NCBI RefSeq assembly: GCF_002236115.1
Contig: NZ_NIWT01000002.1
Location: forward strand, 744,001 to 808,000
Length of the DNA stretch: 64,000 bases
Source: Pseudomonas jessenii
GTDB taxonomy: Bacteria > Pseudomonadota > Gammaproteobacteria > Pseudomonadales > Pseudomonadaceae
Direction of reading: 5' to 3'
Shown: positions 1 to 8,625 of the stretch, in pieces
How positions within the stretch are numbered: position 1 is the first letter of the stretch
Layout: each line of letters starts with the position of its first letter
The notes under the pieces: model-generated
The model's database searches: none
What the model saw: the letters and a program-made list of their open reading frames with translations, nothing else
Told to the model about the DNA's origin: nothing
Program-made: the position numbers and the translations under genes

Positions 1-404
1 ATCACCCATTCAGTAGCATCCAGCACATCGAAAATAGTGACGTTGGGGCCTTTGAGCGGCTTGCCGAGGATGAATGCCAGCTCCACTTCAACCCGCGGTA
101 CGATAAAACGATTGAAGGGGATATCGGTGCCTTCGTCGAACAGCATGTCGTCCAGCAACGCCCCGTAATCCGGTTCTGAAATATTTGATGAAACCTGCAT
201 CGCCCGAGAGGTCAGACCAATCTTGTGCCCCACCAGCTTGCGTCCGTTTTTTATTTTCTGCGCCACCCAGGCTCGCTGAATGGCATAGGCATCTTCGATG
301 GTGATCTGTGGATGTGCGAGGGAGAACTGCCCGACTTGCTCACGAGTGCGTTCGGCGTTGTCCAGTTGAGCAGCGGCTTGCTGGATGAGTTCTTGATCAA
401 GCAT
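1..404 (-). CDS. hpaH: 2-oxo-hept-4-ene-1,7-dioate hydratase, N-terminal part (runs off left edge)
   Basis: Only the first 134 codons are inside the window; the gene reads leftward from an ATG at 404 and its 3' end is missing. The visible protein has [17 protein letters not shown] and the acidic [13 protein letters not shown] stretch typical of the hydratase/decarboxylase family that includes HpaH and MhpD. HpaH hydrates the dienoic product of the homoprotocatechuate pathway in the cytoplasm, using a divalent metal. It is the last visible gene of the hpa operon, 12 bp after the MFS gene, which supports HpaH over other family members. Not visible: the C-terminal half and whatever follows (hpaI would be expected). 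Confidence 0.88.
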   Translation of the reverse strand, partial: MLDQELIQQAAAQLDNAERTREQVGQFSLAHPQITIEDAYAIQRAWVAQKIKNGRKLVGHKIGLTSRAMQVSSNISEPDYGALLDDMLFDEGTDIPFNRFIVPRVEVELAFILGKPLKGPNVTIFDVLDATEWV

Positions 405-416
405 GACGTGGATCTC

Positions 417-1721
417 TTAATGAGGATTGACGATGGCGGCGGGCGTGCGCAGCACTAGAAAGGCGCCTGCGACGATCAAGGTCGCGAGGACGTAGAGGGC
501 AAGACTGGCGTTGTGGGTGGTGTCACGCATCCAGCCAATCAGATTGGGTGTCAGAAACGAGGCAATGCTTCCCAAAGAACTGATCAAGGCGATGCCCGCC
601 GCCTGGGTACTGTTTGACAGGAATGCGGGTGGTAACTGCCAAAACATCGGCAGTGCGGCGCTCGCGCCCATACCCGCAATCACCAATCCGCCGATTACCA
701 TGAAGGGATCGCCAGGCAAAAGTCCGGCTACGGCGATACCGAGAGCTGACATGAGCAATGGCACACTCAAGTGCCACCGGCGTTCGCGACGCCGGTCCGA
801 TGAGCGTCCGCAGGCGATCATGAAACCGCAGCCTGCCAGATAGGGCAGGGCACTGAGCAGGCCTACCTTGCCGTCGCTGCCAATCCCGGAGCTATGAATC
901 AGGGTAGGCATCCAGAAAGCTAGCGTGTTGACCGCCAACATGACCGCGCAATAAATGCCCACTAGTAGCCAGACCTGCGGATTTCGCAGGATTGCGCCAA
1001 ACGAGAGAATGGATTTGCGTTGCTCTTCGCTAGCCAATTGGTTGCGCAGTTGGTTTTTCTGCTCGTTGCTCAGCCAGCTGACCGACTCGAAGTTGTCAGG
1101 CAACACCTTAAGTACCAGCAAGCCGAGAAGCACGACTGGCGCGCCTTCAATCAGGAACATCCACTGCCACCCACGTAGGCCCCCGACATCATGAAAGCCT
1201 TGCAGGATACCACCCGATAGAGGGCCACCGATGACCCCGGCCAGCGGCACGGCAATGGCAAACAACGCGGTTACTTGTGCGCGCCTGCTGGCCGGATACC
1301 AGCGATTCAGGTACACCAGAATGCCTGGGAAAAATCCGGCCTCGGCGACGCCGAGCAAGAAGCGCAACGCGTAGAAACCCTCAGCGCTGTTGATCAACAG
1401 CATGCTGGTCGACAGGGTCCCCCAGACGACCATCAACAAAGCGATCCACCGTCGTGGCCCGATGCGGTCCAGAGCGATGTTGCTGGGTACACCGAACATC
1501 GCGTAGGCGATAAAAAACAGGCCCGCACCAAAGCCGTAGACGGTATCGCTGAACTGCAGGTCGGCGCCCATCTGCATCTTGGCGAAACCAATGTTGATCC
1601 GATCAAGATGAGCAAACAGATAACACACCAGCAGCAGCGGCATCAGCCGCCAGGTCACCGTGCGGTGAGTCGACGTTGCGGCATCGCTCAAAGGCTGTGT
1701 AGCGGAAGTGGCTAAGCTCAT
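417..1721 (-). CDS. hpaX: MFS transporter, probable 4-hydroxyphenylacetate permease
   Basis: A 434-residue protein with about 12 hydrophobic segments and the anion:cation symporter signature LDRINIGFAKMQM near the N-terminus, followed by IALDRIGPRRW, the usual loop 2-3 motif. It most likely imports 4-hydroxyphenylacetate or a related aromatic acid across the inner membrane. The ATG at 1721 was chosen because an upstream in-frame start would overlap hpaF and add about 24 non-hydrophobic residues; the ribosome site is weak. It lies between hpaF and hpaH in the same orientation, the place hpaX occupies in some Pseudomonas hpa clusters. Substrate is inferred from context only. Confidence 0.8.
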   Translation of the reverse strand: MSLATSATQPLSDAATSTHRTVTWRLMPLLLVCYLFAHLDRINIGFAKMQMGADLQFSDTVYGFGAGLFFIAYAMFGVPSNIALDRIGPRRWIALLMVVWGTLSTSMLLINSAEGFYALRFLLGVAEAGFFPGILVYLNRWYPASRRAQVTALFAIAVPLAGVIGGPLSGGILQGFHDVGGLRGWQWMFLIEGAPVVLLGLLVLKVLPDNFESVSWLSNEQKNQLRNQLASEEQRKSILSFGAILRNPQVWLLVGIYCAVMLAVNTLAFWMPTLIHSSGIGSDGKVGLLSALPYLAGCGFMIACGRSSDRRRERRWHLSVPLLMSALGIAVAGLLPGDPFMVIGGLVIAGMGASAALPMFWQLPPAFLSNSTQAAGIALISSLGSIASFLTPNLIGWMRDTTHNASLALYVLATLIVAGAFLVLRTPAAIVNPH

Positions 1722-1764
1722 GATTTTGTACTTTTTGTGAGAGAGGCCGATGGGAGAGGGCTTG

Positions 1765-2157
1765 CTAATTCGCCTGCTGCTTGAGGAAGGCATGCACGTT
1801 GTTGAGCTTAAAGTTCAGCTCGGGGTGCAGTTCGATCATTTCAAACGACAGCGCCAGCAGGCGTTCTGTCTGCAACGGTGCAAAGTGGGCGGTAATGACT
1901 TCGAACAGCTTTTCAGCGACCTGTTGGCGTGTCGCCAGGTCGCGACCATGGCCTACCTTCAGCGTCATGTGAACGAAGGCGTAATCGTGTTTGCCGTCGG
2001 CCATACGCCACGTATCCAGCCGAACGCCTCGGCTACGGATTCCCCCCAGCGGAAATACACCACTGCTCCCAAGTGTTGCGTGGACTTTTTCAAAAAGGCC
2101 CGGCAAGTCGGCCTGTTGCTCGATGTTGTCGGTGTATTCAGCAATAAAGTGCGGCAT
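1765..2157 (-). CDS. hpaF: 5-carboxymethyl-2-hydroxymuconate delta-isomerase
   Basis: A 130-residue protein starting MPHFIAEYTDNI. Pro-2 is the expected N-terminal catalytic proline of this tautomerase-superfamily enzyme once Met is removed. Length (about 125-130) and the motifs GVFPLGGIRSRGVR and LSFEMIELHPELNFKLNNVH fit HpaF/HpcD. It isomerises 5-carboxymethyl-2-hydroxymuconate after semialdehyde oxidation. A strong AGGAGG lies just upstream of the ATG. It sits between hpaD and the MFS gene in the operon. Confidence 0.95.
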   Translation of the reverse strand: MPHFIAEYTDNIEQQADLPGLFEKVHATLGSSGVFPLGGIRSRGVRLDTWRMADGKHDYAFVHMTLKVGHGRDLATRQQVAEKLFEVITAHFAPLQTERLLALSFEMIELHPELNFKLNNVHAFLKQQAN

Positions 2158-2219
2158 CGTGCCCTCCTGGGAGGTAGTTGCGCTGAGCGGCGGGCGCGTC
2201 CCTGCCGCTTGAGCGAAAT

Positions 2220-3077
2220 TCAGAGCGGGAAAATGGCGTTGATCTGGCCGGTTCCGGAGCTGCCAAAGGGCTCCGTGAGGACTTCGACCGGCTTGTTGTA
2301 GTCCGGACCACCTAGCAGACCTAGGAGCATGGCGGTGTCGTGCATCTTGCCTTCGCCGAAGCAGTGTTCGGCGTAATCAGGAAGCATCGAGCAGAATTCT
2401 TTGAATCGACCTTCACGCCACAGCTTGACCACGTGCATGTCGACCTGCTTGTCGAATTCACGCGTCCAGTTGTGGATATTGGCTTCCGCCTCGCGATCGT
2501 CAGAGAAACGATGCGACAGAGAACCGGAGGCCAGCACCAGGACTTTGCGGTCGCTCTTCTCGATTGCGCGGCGTACGGCGGCGCCGAAAGTGAAGCTGTC
2601 TTCCAGGCGATGCCAGGCACACCAGGCCGCGATGGAAATTACTTTGAGTTTTTCGGCTGCAGGTACATCCATGTGCATGTAGCGCATGGGCACCAGGGTG
2701 CCGTATTCCAACTCCAGACTCGGGATGTTATGCGACAGCGTACGCACACCGGCTGCGTTGGCTTCCTCGGCGATCAGTTGTCCGAGTTCCGGGCAGCCAG
2801 GGTAGTGGTAAACCATATCCTTGATGAAATGCGGTAGTTCATTGCTTGTGTAAACACCACTGAAGTGCTCACCGTTGTTCACGTGGTAGCCGCTGTTCAC
2901 CAGCCAGTGGACGTCGAACACTACGGCAGTGTCGGCACCCAGTTCGCGCGCGCGACGGCCTATTTCCTTATGTCCGGCGATAGCGGCAGCACGGCAACCG
3001 TGGTGTTTGCCCGGCAGCTCGGACAGGTACATCGACGGGACATGACAGACTTTTGCAGCCAGGACGACTTCGCCCAT
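2220..3077 (-). CDS. hpaD: 3,4-dihydroxyphenylacetate 2,3-dioxygenase
   Basis: A 285-residue class III (LigB-type) extradiol dioxygenase. The N-terminal CHVPSMYLSELPGKHHG supplies a conserved active-site His, and VVFDVHWLVNSGYHVN and LASGSLSHRF are characteristic of the HpaD/HpcB subgroup. It opens the ring of homoprotocatechuate between C2 and C3 to give 5-carboxymethyl-2-hydroxymuconate semialdehyde, using a ferrous or manganous centre. An AGGAGA ribosome site precedes the ATG. It follows hpaE, which consumes its product. Confidence 0.95.
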   Translation of the reverse strand: MGEVVLAAKVCHVPSMYLSELPGKHHGCRAAAIAGHKEIGRRARELGADTAVVFDVHWLVNSGYHVNNGEHFSGVYTSNELPHFIKDMVYHYPGCPELGQLIAEEANAAGVRTLSHNIPSLELEYGTLVPMRYMHMDVPAAEKLKVISIAAWCAWHRLEDSFTFGAAVRRAIEKSDRKVLVLASGSLSHRFSDDREAEANIHNWTREFDKQVDMHVVKLWREGRFKEFCSMLPDYAEHCFGEGKMHDTAMLLGLLGGPDYNKPVEVLTEPFGSSGTGQINAIFPL

Positions 3078-3184
3078 GATGATTCTCCTGAAATTATTCT
3101 TGTCAGTTCAATTCAGCGGCCAGTGAAAACTGCGATGAGCCGATGCGCGCCTCATCGCAGCCTTCAGCAGCGGCTATCGGCTGC

Positions 3185-4645
3185 TCAGAGTCCCCAGCGA
3201 GGGATGTGATGATTGCCCATGGAAATGCAGACGTTCTTGATTTCGGCGAACACTTCGAAGCTGTATTGGCCACCTTCGCGCCCAGTACCGGAACCTTTCA
3301 CTCCACCGAACGGCTGACGTAGATCGCGCACATTCTGGCTGTTGATGAATACCATGCCGGCTTCGATGCCGTAGGCTATTCGGTGCGCCTTACCGATGTC
3401 CTGGGTCCAGATGTAGGACGCCAGTCCGTATTCGGTGTCGTTAGCCAATTGCAGGGCCTCGGCTTCATCCTTGAACGGAATCAGGCACACCACCGGACCG
3501 AAGATTTCTTCCTGGGCAATGCGCATTTTATTGTTCACGTCGGCGAACACAGTCGGCTGGATAAACTGACCTTTGCTCAAGTGGGCTGGCAGGTTGGCTG
3601 GACGCTCCAGACCGCCGGCTAGGAGGGTGGCGCCTTCTTCGATGCCGATCTTGATGTAGCCGGTGACCTTGTCGTAGTGGGCCTGGGTGATCATCGAGCC
3701 GACCTGGGTTTTCGGGTCTTGCGGATCCCCGACGATCAAGCGTTTGGCACGTGCCGCGAACTCAGCCACGAACTGCGGGTAAACACTTTCCTGAATGAAG
3801 ATACGGCTACCGGCGGTGCAGCGCTCGCCATTGAGCGAGAAGATGGTGAACAGCGCCGCGTCGAGGGCACGCTCCAGGTCGGCATCTTCGAAGATCAGCA
3901 CCGGGGACTTGCCGCCCAGCTCCATGGAATACTTTTTCAGGCCGGCGGTTTGCATGATTTTCTTGCCGGTGGCGGTGCCGCCGGTGAAGGAGATCGCTCG
4001 TACGTCCGGGTGCCTAACCAGCGCGTCACCGGCAGTCGCACCATAGCCCTGGATGACGTTGAGCACACCGTTCGGAATACCGGCTTCGACGGCCAGACGA
4101 CCCAGCTCGTTGGCCGTCAGCGGCGACAGCTCGGACATTTTAAGCACGGCAGTGTTGCCCAGTGCCAGGCACGGCGCGGTCTTCCAGGTCGCCGTCATGA
4201 ACGGCACGTTCCAGGGGGACACCAGGCCGCAAACGCCCACCGGCTGGTACAAGGTATAGTTGAGCATCTGGTCGTCGACCGGGTAGCTGTGGCCGTCCAT
4301 GCGGGTGCAGACTTCGGCGAAAAAATCGAAGTTGTGCGAAGCTCGGGGGATCAACACGTTTTTGGTCTGATGGATCGGCAGGCCCGTGTCCAAGGTCTCC
4401 AGCTCGGCCAGATGAGGAACGTTTTGCTCAATCAGCTCGCCAAGTTTGCGCATGAGTCGTGCACGCTCTTTGGCTGGAGTATTGGCCCATTTAGGAAAGG
4501 CTTCCTTGGCCGCTGCCACCGCTTGTGCGACTTCTTTGGCACCGCCACTGGCCACTTCACCAATCGCTTCGCCGGTGGCCGGATTGTAGTTGGTGAAGGT
4601 GTCTTTGCTTTCGACCTCACGGCCATTGATCCAATGTTTGATCAT
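3185..4645 (-). CDS. hpaE: 5-carboxymethyl-2-hydroxymuconate semialdehyde dehydrogenase
   Basis: A 486-residue NAD-dependent aldehyde dehydrogenase. Visible are the oxyanion Asn region SPWNVPFM, the general-base motif MELGGKSPV, the nucleophile region NGERCTAGSR, and EEIFGPV near the C-terminus. It oxidises the ring-cleavage semialdehyde to the dicarboxylate for HpaF. The reading frame extends to a TTG at 4654, but the ATG at 4645 has a GAGG about 10 bases upstream and gives the usual MIKHWINGR start. The gene is 5 bp after the stop of hpaG2, implying co-transcription. Confidence 0.95.
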   Translation of the reverse strand: MIKHWINGREVESKDTFTNYNPATGEAIGEVASGGAKEVAQAVAAAKEAFPKWANTPAKERARLMRKLGELIEQNVPHLAELETLDTGLPIHQTKNVLIPRASHNFDFFAEVCTRMDGHSYPVDDQMLNYTLYQPVGVCGLVSPWNVPFMTATWKTAPCLALGNTAVLKMSELSPLTANELGRLAVEAGIPNGVLNVIQGYGATAGDALVRHPDVRAISFTGGTATGKKIMQTAGLKKYSMELGGKSPVLIFEDADLERALDAALFTIFSLNGERCTAGSRIFIQESVYPQFVAEFAARAKRLIVGDPQDPKTQVGSMITQAHYDKVTGYIKIGIEEGATLLAGGLERPANLPAHLSKGQFIQPTVFADVNNKMRIAQEEIFGPVVCLIPFKDEAEALQLANDTEYGLASYIWTQDIGKAHRIAYGIEAGMVFINSQNVRDLRQPFGGVKGSGTGREGGQYSFEVFAEIKNVCISMGNHHIPRWGL

Positions 4646-4650
4646 AATGT

Positions 4651-5421
4651 TCAAGCCTCTTTACGCGCGGAGAAAAAATCCGCTTCGCTGACAATTCGAT
4701 TGACGAGGCGTCCAACGCCTTCGACTTCCACGATCACCTCATCACCCGGAACTACATCTGCAAGACCTTCGGGCGTACCGGTGGCGATCATGTCGCCTGG
4801 CTGCAGGGTCATGAAACTGGACAGGTATTCGATCAGGTAAGGGATATCGAAGATCATGTCTTTGGTCGAGCCTTCCTGGCGAAGCTCACCATTGATCCAA
4901 GTGCGCAGTTTCAGATTGCCTGGTTCGGGGACATCTGCAACATCGACAATCCATGGACCGACCGGGGTCGTGGCGTCACGGTTTTTTACCCGCAAATTAG
5001 GGCGGTAGTAGTTTTCCAGGAAATCGCGGATCGCGTAGTCGTTGCATACGGTGTAACCCGCCAGATAGCTCAGCGCATCTTCACGCTTGACGTTGCGCGC
5101 AGGCTTGCCGATGACCGCAACCAGTTCGCACTCGTAGTGCATGTAGGCAACGTTGTCAGGTCTCCAGGTGATCTGATTGTGGCCGGTATAGGTGCCCGTT
5201 GATTTAACGAACACCAACGGTTCGGTTGGCGGCGCGAAGGCGAGTTCGGCAGCGTGATCGGCATAGTTCAGGCCGAGGGCAAACATAGTGCCATTGGCCG
5301 GTGGCAGCCACTCGACCTGGTCTTCGCCGAGGGAGCGGCCGTCCCTCAGATGCACGATGTTGTCTGCATCAACCGTGACGGAATGTATTTGACTTTCGAA
5401 TCGGATACGAGCGTGTTTCAT
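4651..5421 (-). CDS. hpaG2: homoprotocatechuate pathway isomerase/decarboxylase, C-terminal-type subunit
   Basis: A 256-residue protein of the fumarylacetoacetase fold, matching the C-terminal half of enterobacterial HpaG/HpcE. The metal-binding pair appears in MHYECELVAVIGK, with the later acidic ligand in NDYAIRDFLENYYRPNLRVK. It decarboxylates 5-oxo-pent-3-ene-1,2,5-tricarboxylate and isomerises the product. The ATG at 5421 overlaps the hpaG1 stop as ATGA, so translation is probably coupled. A longer frame begins at 5463 but would lie wholly inside hpaG1. Confidence 0.93.
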   Translation of the reverse strand: MKHARIRFESQIHSVTVDADNIVHLRDGRSLGEDQVEWLPPANGTMFALGLNYADHAAELAFAPPTEPLVFVKSTGTYTGHNQITWRPDNVAYMHYECELVAVIGKPARNVKREDALSYLAGYTVCNDYAIRDFLENYYRPNLRVKNRDATTPVGPWIVDVADVPEPGNLKLRTWINGELRQEGSTKDMIFDIPYLIEYLSSFMTLQPGDMIATGTPEGLADVVPGDEVIVEVEGVGRLVNRIVSEADFFSARKEA

Positions 5422-6092
5422 ACGGTGCCCTCCTGCTCGGCAACGATGACATTGGTCAGGCATCCCAGACCTTGGATTTCTACGTCTACGCGATCACCAG
5501 GCAGGACATCGACACGACCCAAAGGTGTGCCGGTGATCAACACATCTCCGGCATACAAAGTCATGAACTCGCTGATTTCGGCGATCAACTGAGGAATCTT
5601 GCGTACGAAGTTTGCGGTGGAGTCTTCTTGTCGAAGCTCGCCATTGACTCGTAGTTGCAGGGTCAAGTCGTGAGGATTGGCAAGCTGTTCACGCGGTACG
5701 AACTCCGGGCCGATGGCACAGAAACCATCGCGACATTTTGCTTTCACGGCAGGGCGGTAGTAACTCTCTTCCGGAAGGCTGAATTCGTTGACGATGGTAT
5801 AGCCAGCAACATGATCCAGAGCCTCGTCAGCACTGACTCGACTCGCATCTTTGCCAATCACCACCCCCAGAGCCGGCCCAGGCTGCAATGAAATTCCTGC
5901 ACCAGGATGCACCACGGCGCCGCCATGTACGTTGCGCGTATTGGGCGTCTTAATGAACAGAACCGGTTTGACGGGCGGCTTTTGATACGGCGATTGCTCG
6001 AATTCAGAAAGGCGCTTCAGCAGCAATCCCTGGTAGTTCAGCACTACACCGAGCAAGGTGCCGGTCGCGATGTCATGCAAGGCATGGCTCAT
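5418..6092 (-). CDS. hpaG1: homoprotocatechuate pathway isomerase/decarboxylase, N-terminal-type subunit
   Basis: A 224-residue fumarylacetoacetase-fold protein corresponding to the N-terminal half of HpaG. It has SLPEESYYRPAVKAKCRDGFC, a stretch typical of this half. The Glu-x-Glu metal pair of hpaG2 is replaced here (LQPGPALGVVIGK), as in the N-terminal half of the fused enterobacterial enzyme, so metal-dependent chemistry probably belongs to hpaG2. First gene of the operon, with an AGGAGA ribosome site before its ATG. The split into two cistrons is the usual Pseudomonas arrangement. Confidence 0.92.
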   Translation of the reverse strand: MSHALHDIATGTLLGVVLNYQGLLLKRLSEFEQSPYQKPPVKPVLFIKTPNTRNVHGGAVVHPGAGISLQPGPALGVVIGKDASRVSADEALDHVAGYTIVNEFSLPEESYYRPAVKAKCRDGFCAIGPEFVPREQLANPHDLTLQLRVNGELRQEDSTANFVRKIPQLIAEISEFMTLYAGDVLITGTPLGRVDVLPGDRVDVEIQGLGCLTNVIVAEQEGTV

Positions 6093-6140
6093 GCTTCTCT
6101 CCTGGCAGTGGCGGGACGGGAGGTGTCCGGCCTAATTATT

Positions 6141-6155
6141 GTTAACATGTTATCG
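6141..6155. promoter_or_regulatory. Probable HpaR operator (palindrome 1)
   Basis: GTTAACATGTTATCG, an imperfect palindrome in the divergent hpaG1/hpaA promoter region. MarR-family HpaR is known to bind palindromes there in enterobacteria. A closely related 15-mer recurs at 8484-8498. A TATAAT at 6157-6162 on the plus strand is a possible -10 for hpaA. Assignment to HpaR is inference. Confidence 0.5.
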
Positions 6156-6160
6156 TTATA

Positions 6161-6174
6161 ATTAATATGTTAAT
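6161..6174. promoter_or_regulatory. Probable HpaR operator (palindrome 2)
   Basis: ATTAATATGTTAAT is a near-perfect palindrome five bases downstream of the first one and shares its ATGTTA core. Two adjacent sites would allow paired dimers to block both divergent promoters. Inference from sequence symmetry. Confidence 0.4.
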
Positions 6175-6269
6175 GATCGTCAAGCGCCTTATCGTTCATG
6201 GCGATTTACTCGCAACGAGTGCACCATGGGGGCGGGGGATGTCGGGATAAGAAAAATGAGAAATGTGTG

Positions 6270-7172
6270 ATGAACGATCGGTATCCAATTCCTAACATCA
6301 ACATCGGCCAGGTCTACGATCAGCGTTACAGCGATAGCGAAGTGCATTACGACAAGCTCGGCAACCTGGCGGGTTTCTTTGGTCGCAACATGCCAGTGCA
6401 CCGCCACGATCGATTTTTTCAGGTGCATTACGTCATGAGCGGAACGGTGAGGGTTTATCTCGATGATCAGCAGTACGTCGAGTCTGGCCCCATGTTTTTT
6501 CTCACCCCACCGACGATTCCCCATTCCTTCGTGACGGAGGCGGACAGCGATGGCCACGTGCTCACCGTTCGCCAGCAGTTGATCTGGCAATTGATCGAAA
6601 GCGATCCTGGGCTGGCATTGGGGCCGCAACTTCCCGCAGCCTGTGTGGCGCTTGATCACCTCAAGCCTGAGCAGCAAAGCGAATCGCGGCGTCTGGCATT
6701 TTTATTCGAAGAGCTGCGAGGGGAGATGAACGGTGGGGCCGCCGGTCACAGCGCAGCGGTGCTAAGCCTGACTCGACTGATCATGGTCAGCGTATTAAGG
6801 CTTTGCGCAAACCCTCTCGAAGCGACGCCTACGCGACGTGAAGACTTGCAGATCTTTCATCGATTCAATGCACTGATTGAAGAGCATTATCTGGAGCACT
6901 GGGCGCTTGGCCGTTATGCGCAGGCCATTGGCGTTACCGAAGCTCGGCTTAACGATGTCTGTAGGCGTATTGCCGATTTGCCGTCCAAACGCCTGGTGTT
7001 CGAAAGGGTCATGCAGGAAGCCAAGCGTTTGCTGTTGTTCACGGGCAGCTCGGCAAATGAAATCTGCTACCTGCTGGGTTTCAGGGATCCGGCGTATTTC
7101 AATCGTTTTTTCCAACGCAACGCACAAATGACGCCAGGAGAGTATCGCCTGCGACATTCGGGGTTTCGCTAA
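6270..7172 (+). CDS. hpaA: AraC-family activator of 4-hydroxyphenylacetate catabolism
   Basis: A 300-residue protein with an N-terminal cupin-like sensing domain (PVHRHDRFFQVHYVMSGTVRV, roughly residues 47-67) and a C-terminal AraC double helix-turn-helix ending NEICYLLGFRDPAYFNRFFQ...MTPGEYR. HpaA proteins activate the hpaBC hydroxylase operon in response to 4-hydroxyphenylacetate. Start at 6270 (MNDRYPIPNI) was preferred to an in-frame start 72 bases upstream because GAGAAA lies at suitable spacing and the added residues look non-coding. Divergent from hpaG1; hpaBC itself is not in the window. Confidence 0.88.
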   Translation: MNDRYPIPNINIGQVYDQRYSDSEVHYDKLGNLAGFFGRNMPVHRHDRFFQVHYVMSGTVRVYLDDQQYVESGPMFFLTPPTIPHSFVTEADSDGHVLTVRQQLIWQLIESDPGLALGPQLPAACVALDHLKPEQQSESRRLAFLFEELRGEMNGGAAGHSAAVLSLTRLIMVSVLRLCANPLEATPTRREDLQIFHRFNALIEEHYLEHWALGRYAQAIGVTEARLNDVCRRIADLPSKRLVFERVMQEAKRLLLFTGSSANEICYLLGFRDPAYFNRFFQRNAQMTPGEYRLRHSGFR

Positions 7173-7298
7173 TGACCTGTATGTAGGGGGGACTGCAGCG
7201 GGGTTGTTTCTGGGGACAGGTGCGCGGCGACCTCCGGCCGGTTGCGCTACTGAAGCACCAACCGTAAGCTGTTGGCTGGTTCACATAGTCCACTCAAT

Positions 7299-7721
7299 AT
7301 GCCCAATCCCAGACCTTCCCTGACACTCACTTTGCTCCAGGCTCGCGAAGCGGTTATGACGTTTTTCCGTCCTGGCCTGAACGATCATGACTTGACCGAG
7401 CAGCAGTGGCGAGTCATTCGAATTCTTCGCCAACAGGGCGAACTGGAAAGTCATCAGTTGGCACATCAGGCTTGTATTCTAAAGCCCAGCATGAGTGGTG
7501 TGCTCAAGCGCCTGGAGCGCGACGGACTGGTCATTCGCAGGAAATCGGCTGAAGATCAGCGCCGCATTTTCCTCAATCTGACCGAGCAAGGGTATGAATG
7601 CTTTTTGTCGATGAGCGAAGGGATGGAGCGCAATTACCTCGAGATCCAGCGGCAGTTTGGTGAGAAAAAATTGCAGAAACTGCTCGAATTACTCGAAGAT
7701 CTTAAAAAGATCAAGCCCTGA
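7299..7721 (+). CDS. hpaR: MarR-family repressor of the homoprotocatechuate operon
   Basis: A 140-residue winged-helix protein. The recognition region HQACILKPSMSGVLKRLERDGLV and the wing RRKSAEDQRRIFLNLTEQG are typical of MarR proteins, and the N-terminal TLLQAREAVMTFFRP fits HpaR. HpaR represses the meta-cleavage operon until pathway substrates release it. It lies 126 bp after hpaA in the same direction; an ATG at 7299 was chosen over an upstream TTG. The palindromes at 6141-6174 are its likely targets. Confidence 0.88.
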   Translation: MPNPRPSLTLTLLQAREAVMTFFRPGLNDHDLTEQQWRVIRILRQQGELESHQLAHQACILKPSMSGVLKRLERDGLVIRRKSAEDQRRIFLNLTEQGYECFLSMSEGMERNYLEIQRQFGEKKLQKLLELLEDLKKIKP

Positions 7722-7780
7722 AAGGGGTGTCTGCTTTTCCAATCGGCGACATCCACTCATCCACCGTTTTGGACTGCTCA

Positions 7781-8344
7781 TCACAGACCAGAATCGTCAG
7801 AGCGTGCGAGCGGGTTTTCACTAAGGGGAGTAATCTCCATCCACCCGGCCTCCAACGAATGCAACAGATGGCCAATCTGATCAAGCTCACCTTCTTTGCT
7901 ATCGAGCGAATCGAGGCATTTTGAACTCGATTCCGCCAGACGGGTGATAGCGACATCTACCAAACGCATTCCTTCCTCACTCAATTGAATCAATTGGCCT
8001 CGGCGATCACGTGGATCGGGAATACGGTTGGCGACGCCGCGTTCTACCAATTTGTCCGCTCGATAGGTGGCGGCGCCCGACGTCACCTTCAGCAGACGAA
8101 AGACATCGGTAGGGCGCATGCAGTAAGGCGGGCCGCTTCGCCGTAAAGCGAACAGCAGCATGAGATCCTTCATCCCCAGTTCAAGGTCGTCCGCGATTAC
8201 CTCTATGTGGTGATCGATCAACATGGCGAGGCTTCGGATTCGGAGTGTAATCGCCAATCCATGGTGATCCAGATCCGGACGTTCGTTACGCCATGCTTGC
8301 GCAACGGCCTCAGGGCTGGCGGCAGGAAACAATAAATCGCTCAT
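7781..8344 (-). CDS. MarR-family transcriptional regulator
   Basis: A protein of 187 residues (198 if the ATG at 8377 is used) with a MarR winged helix: DVFRLLKVTSGAATYRADKLVERGV followed by the wing DPRDRRGQLIQLSEEG. The 8344 start is preferred because the GAGG before 8377 sits only one base from the codon. It is transcribed away from the Rieske oxygenase gene; the intervening region holds two palindromes (8484-8498, 8535-8579), so it probably represses that gene and itself. It is convergent with hpaR across 59 bp. The ligand is not known. Confidence 0.75.
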   Translation of the reverse strand: MSDLLFPAASPEAVAQAWRNERPDLDHHGLAITLRIRSLAMLIDHHIEVIADDLELGMKDLMLLFALRRSGPPYCMRPTDVFRLLKVTSGAATYRADKLVERGVANRIPDPRDRRGQLIQLSEEGMRLVDVAITRLAESSSKCLDSLDSKEGELDQIGHLLHSLEAGWMEITPLSENPLARSDDSGL

Positions 8345-8483
8345 GCAAAATCCATCGGGTGGCTTTGAGGTGATCATACCTCAGTGTGAACCGGGTGTGC
8401 CCTGCCGCTATGGCGCTGCCAGGGCTGTCATTGAGGCGATGAACCTCAGTGCACGGGAGTCGACGGAGCGCTCACGGCAAAGC

Positions 8484-8498
8484 GTTAACATGCTAACG
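8484..8498. promoter_or_regulatory. HpaR-like palindrome upstream of the Rieske oxygenase operon
   Basis: GTTAACATGCTAACG matches the hpa palindrome at 6141 in 13 of 15 positions. It lies just upstream of the -35 element of the oxygenase gene. It may bind the adjacent MarR protein, HpaR, or both. Confidence 0.45.
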
Positions 8499-8505
8499 AA
8501 TTTTC

Positions 8506-8534
8506 TTGACGAGCTCTAAAAGCGAGAATAGCCT
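8506..8534 (+). promoter_or_regulatory. Candidate sigma-70 promoter for the Rieske oxygenase operon
   Basis: TTGACG at 8506-8511 and TAGCCT at 8529-8534 are 17 bases apart. The large inverted repeat that starts at 8535 would cover the transcription start. Confidence 0.4.
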
Positions 8535-8579
8535 AAAACTATCTTAAATACTGAGATACTTTGTTATTAAGATAGTTTT
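8535..8579. promoter_or_regulatory. Large inverted repeat, candidate repressor operator
   Basis: Two perfect 13-base arms, AAAACTATCTTAA and its complement, are separated by 19 bases that contain a further half-site, GAGATA. The three TATCT/AGATA half-sites sit directly after the -10 element and 47 bp before the oxygenase start codon. The best candidate binder is the divergent MarR protein. Confidence 0.5.
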
Positions 8580-8625
8580 GGCCGCCTAGCTGCGGCTCTT
8601 CTAAAAAACAAGAACGGGGCTCGCT

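Noticed and set aside
5418..6092. Missing metal ligands in hpaG1 as a sign of inactivation
   Set aside because: The N-terminal half of fused HpaG proteins also lacks them, so this is normal for the family.
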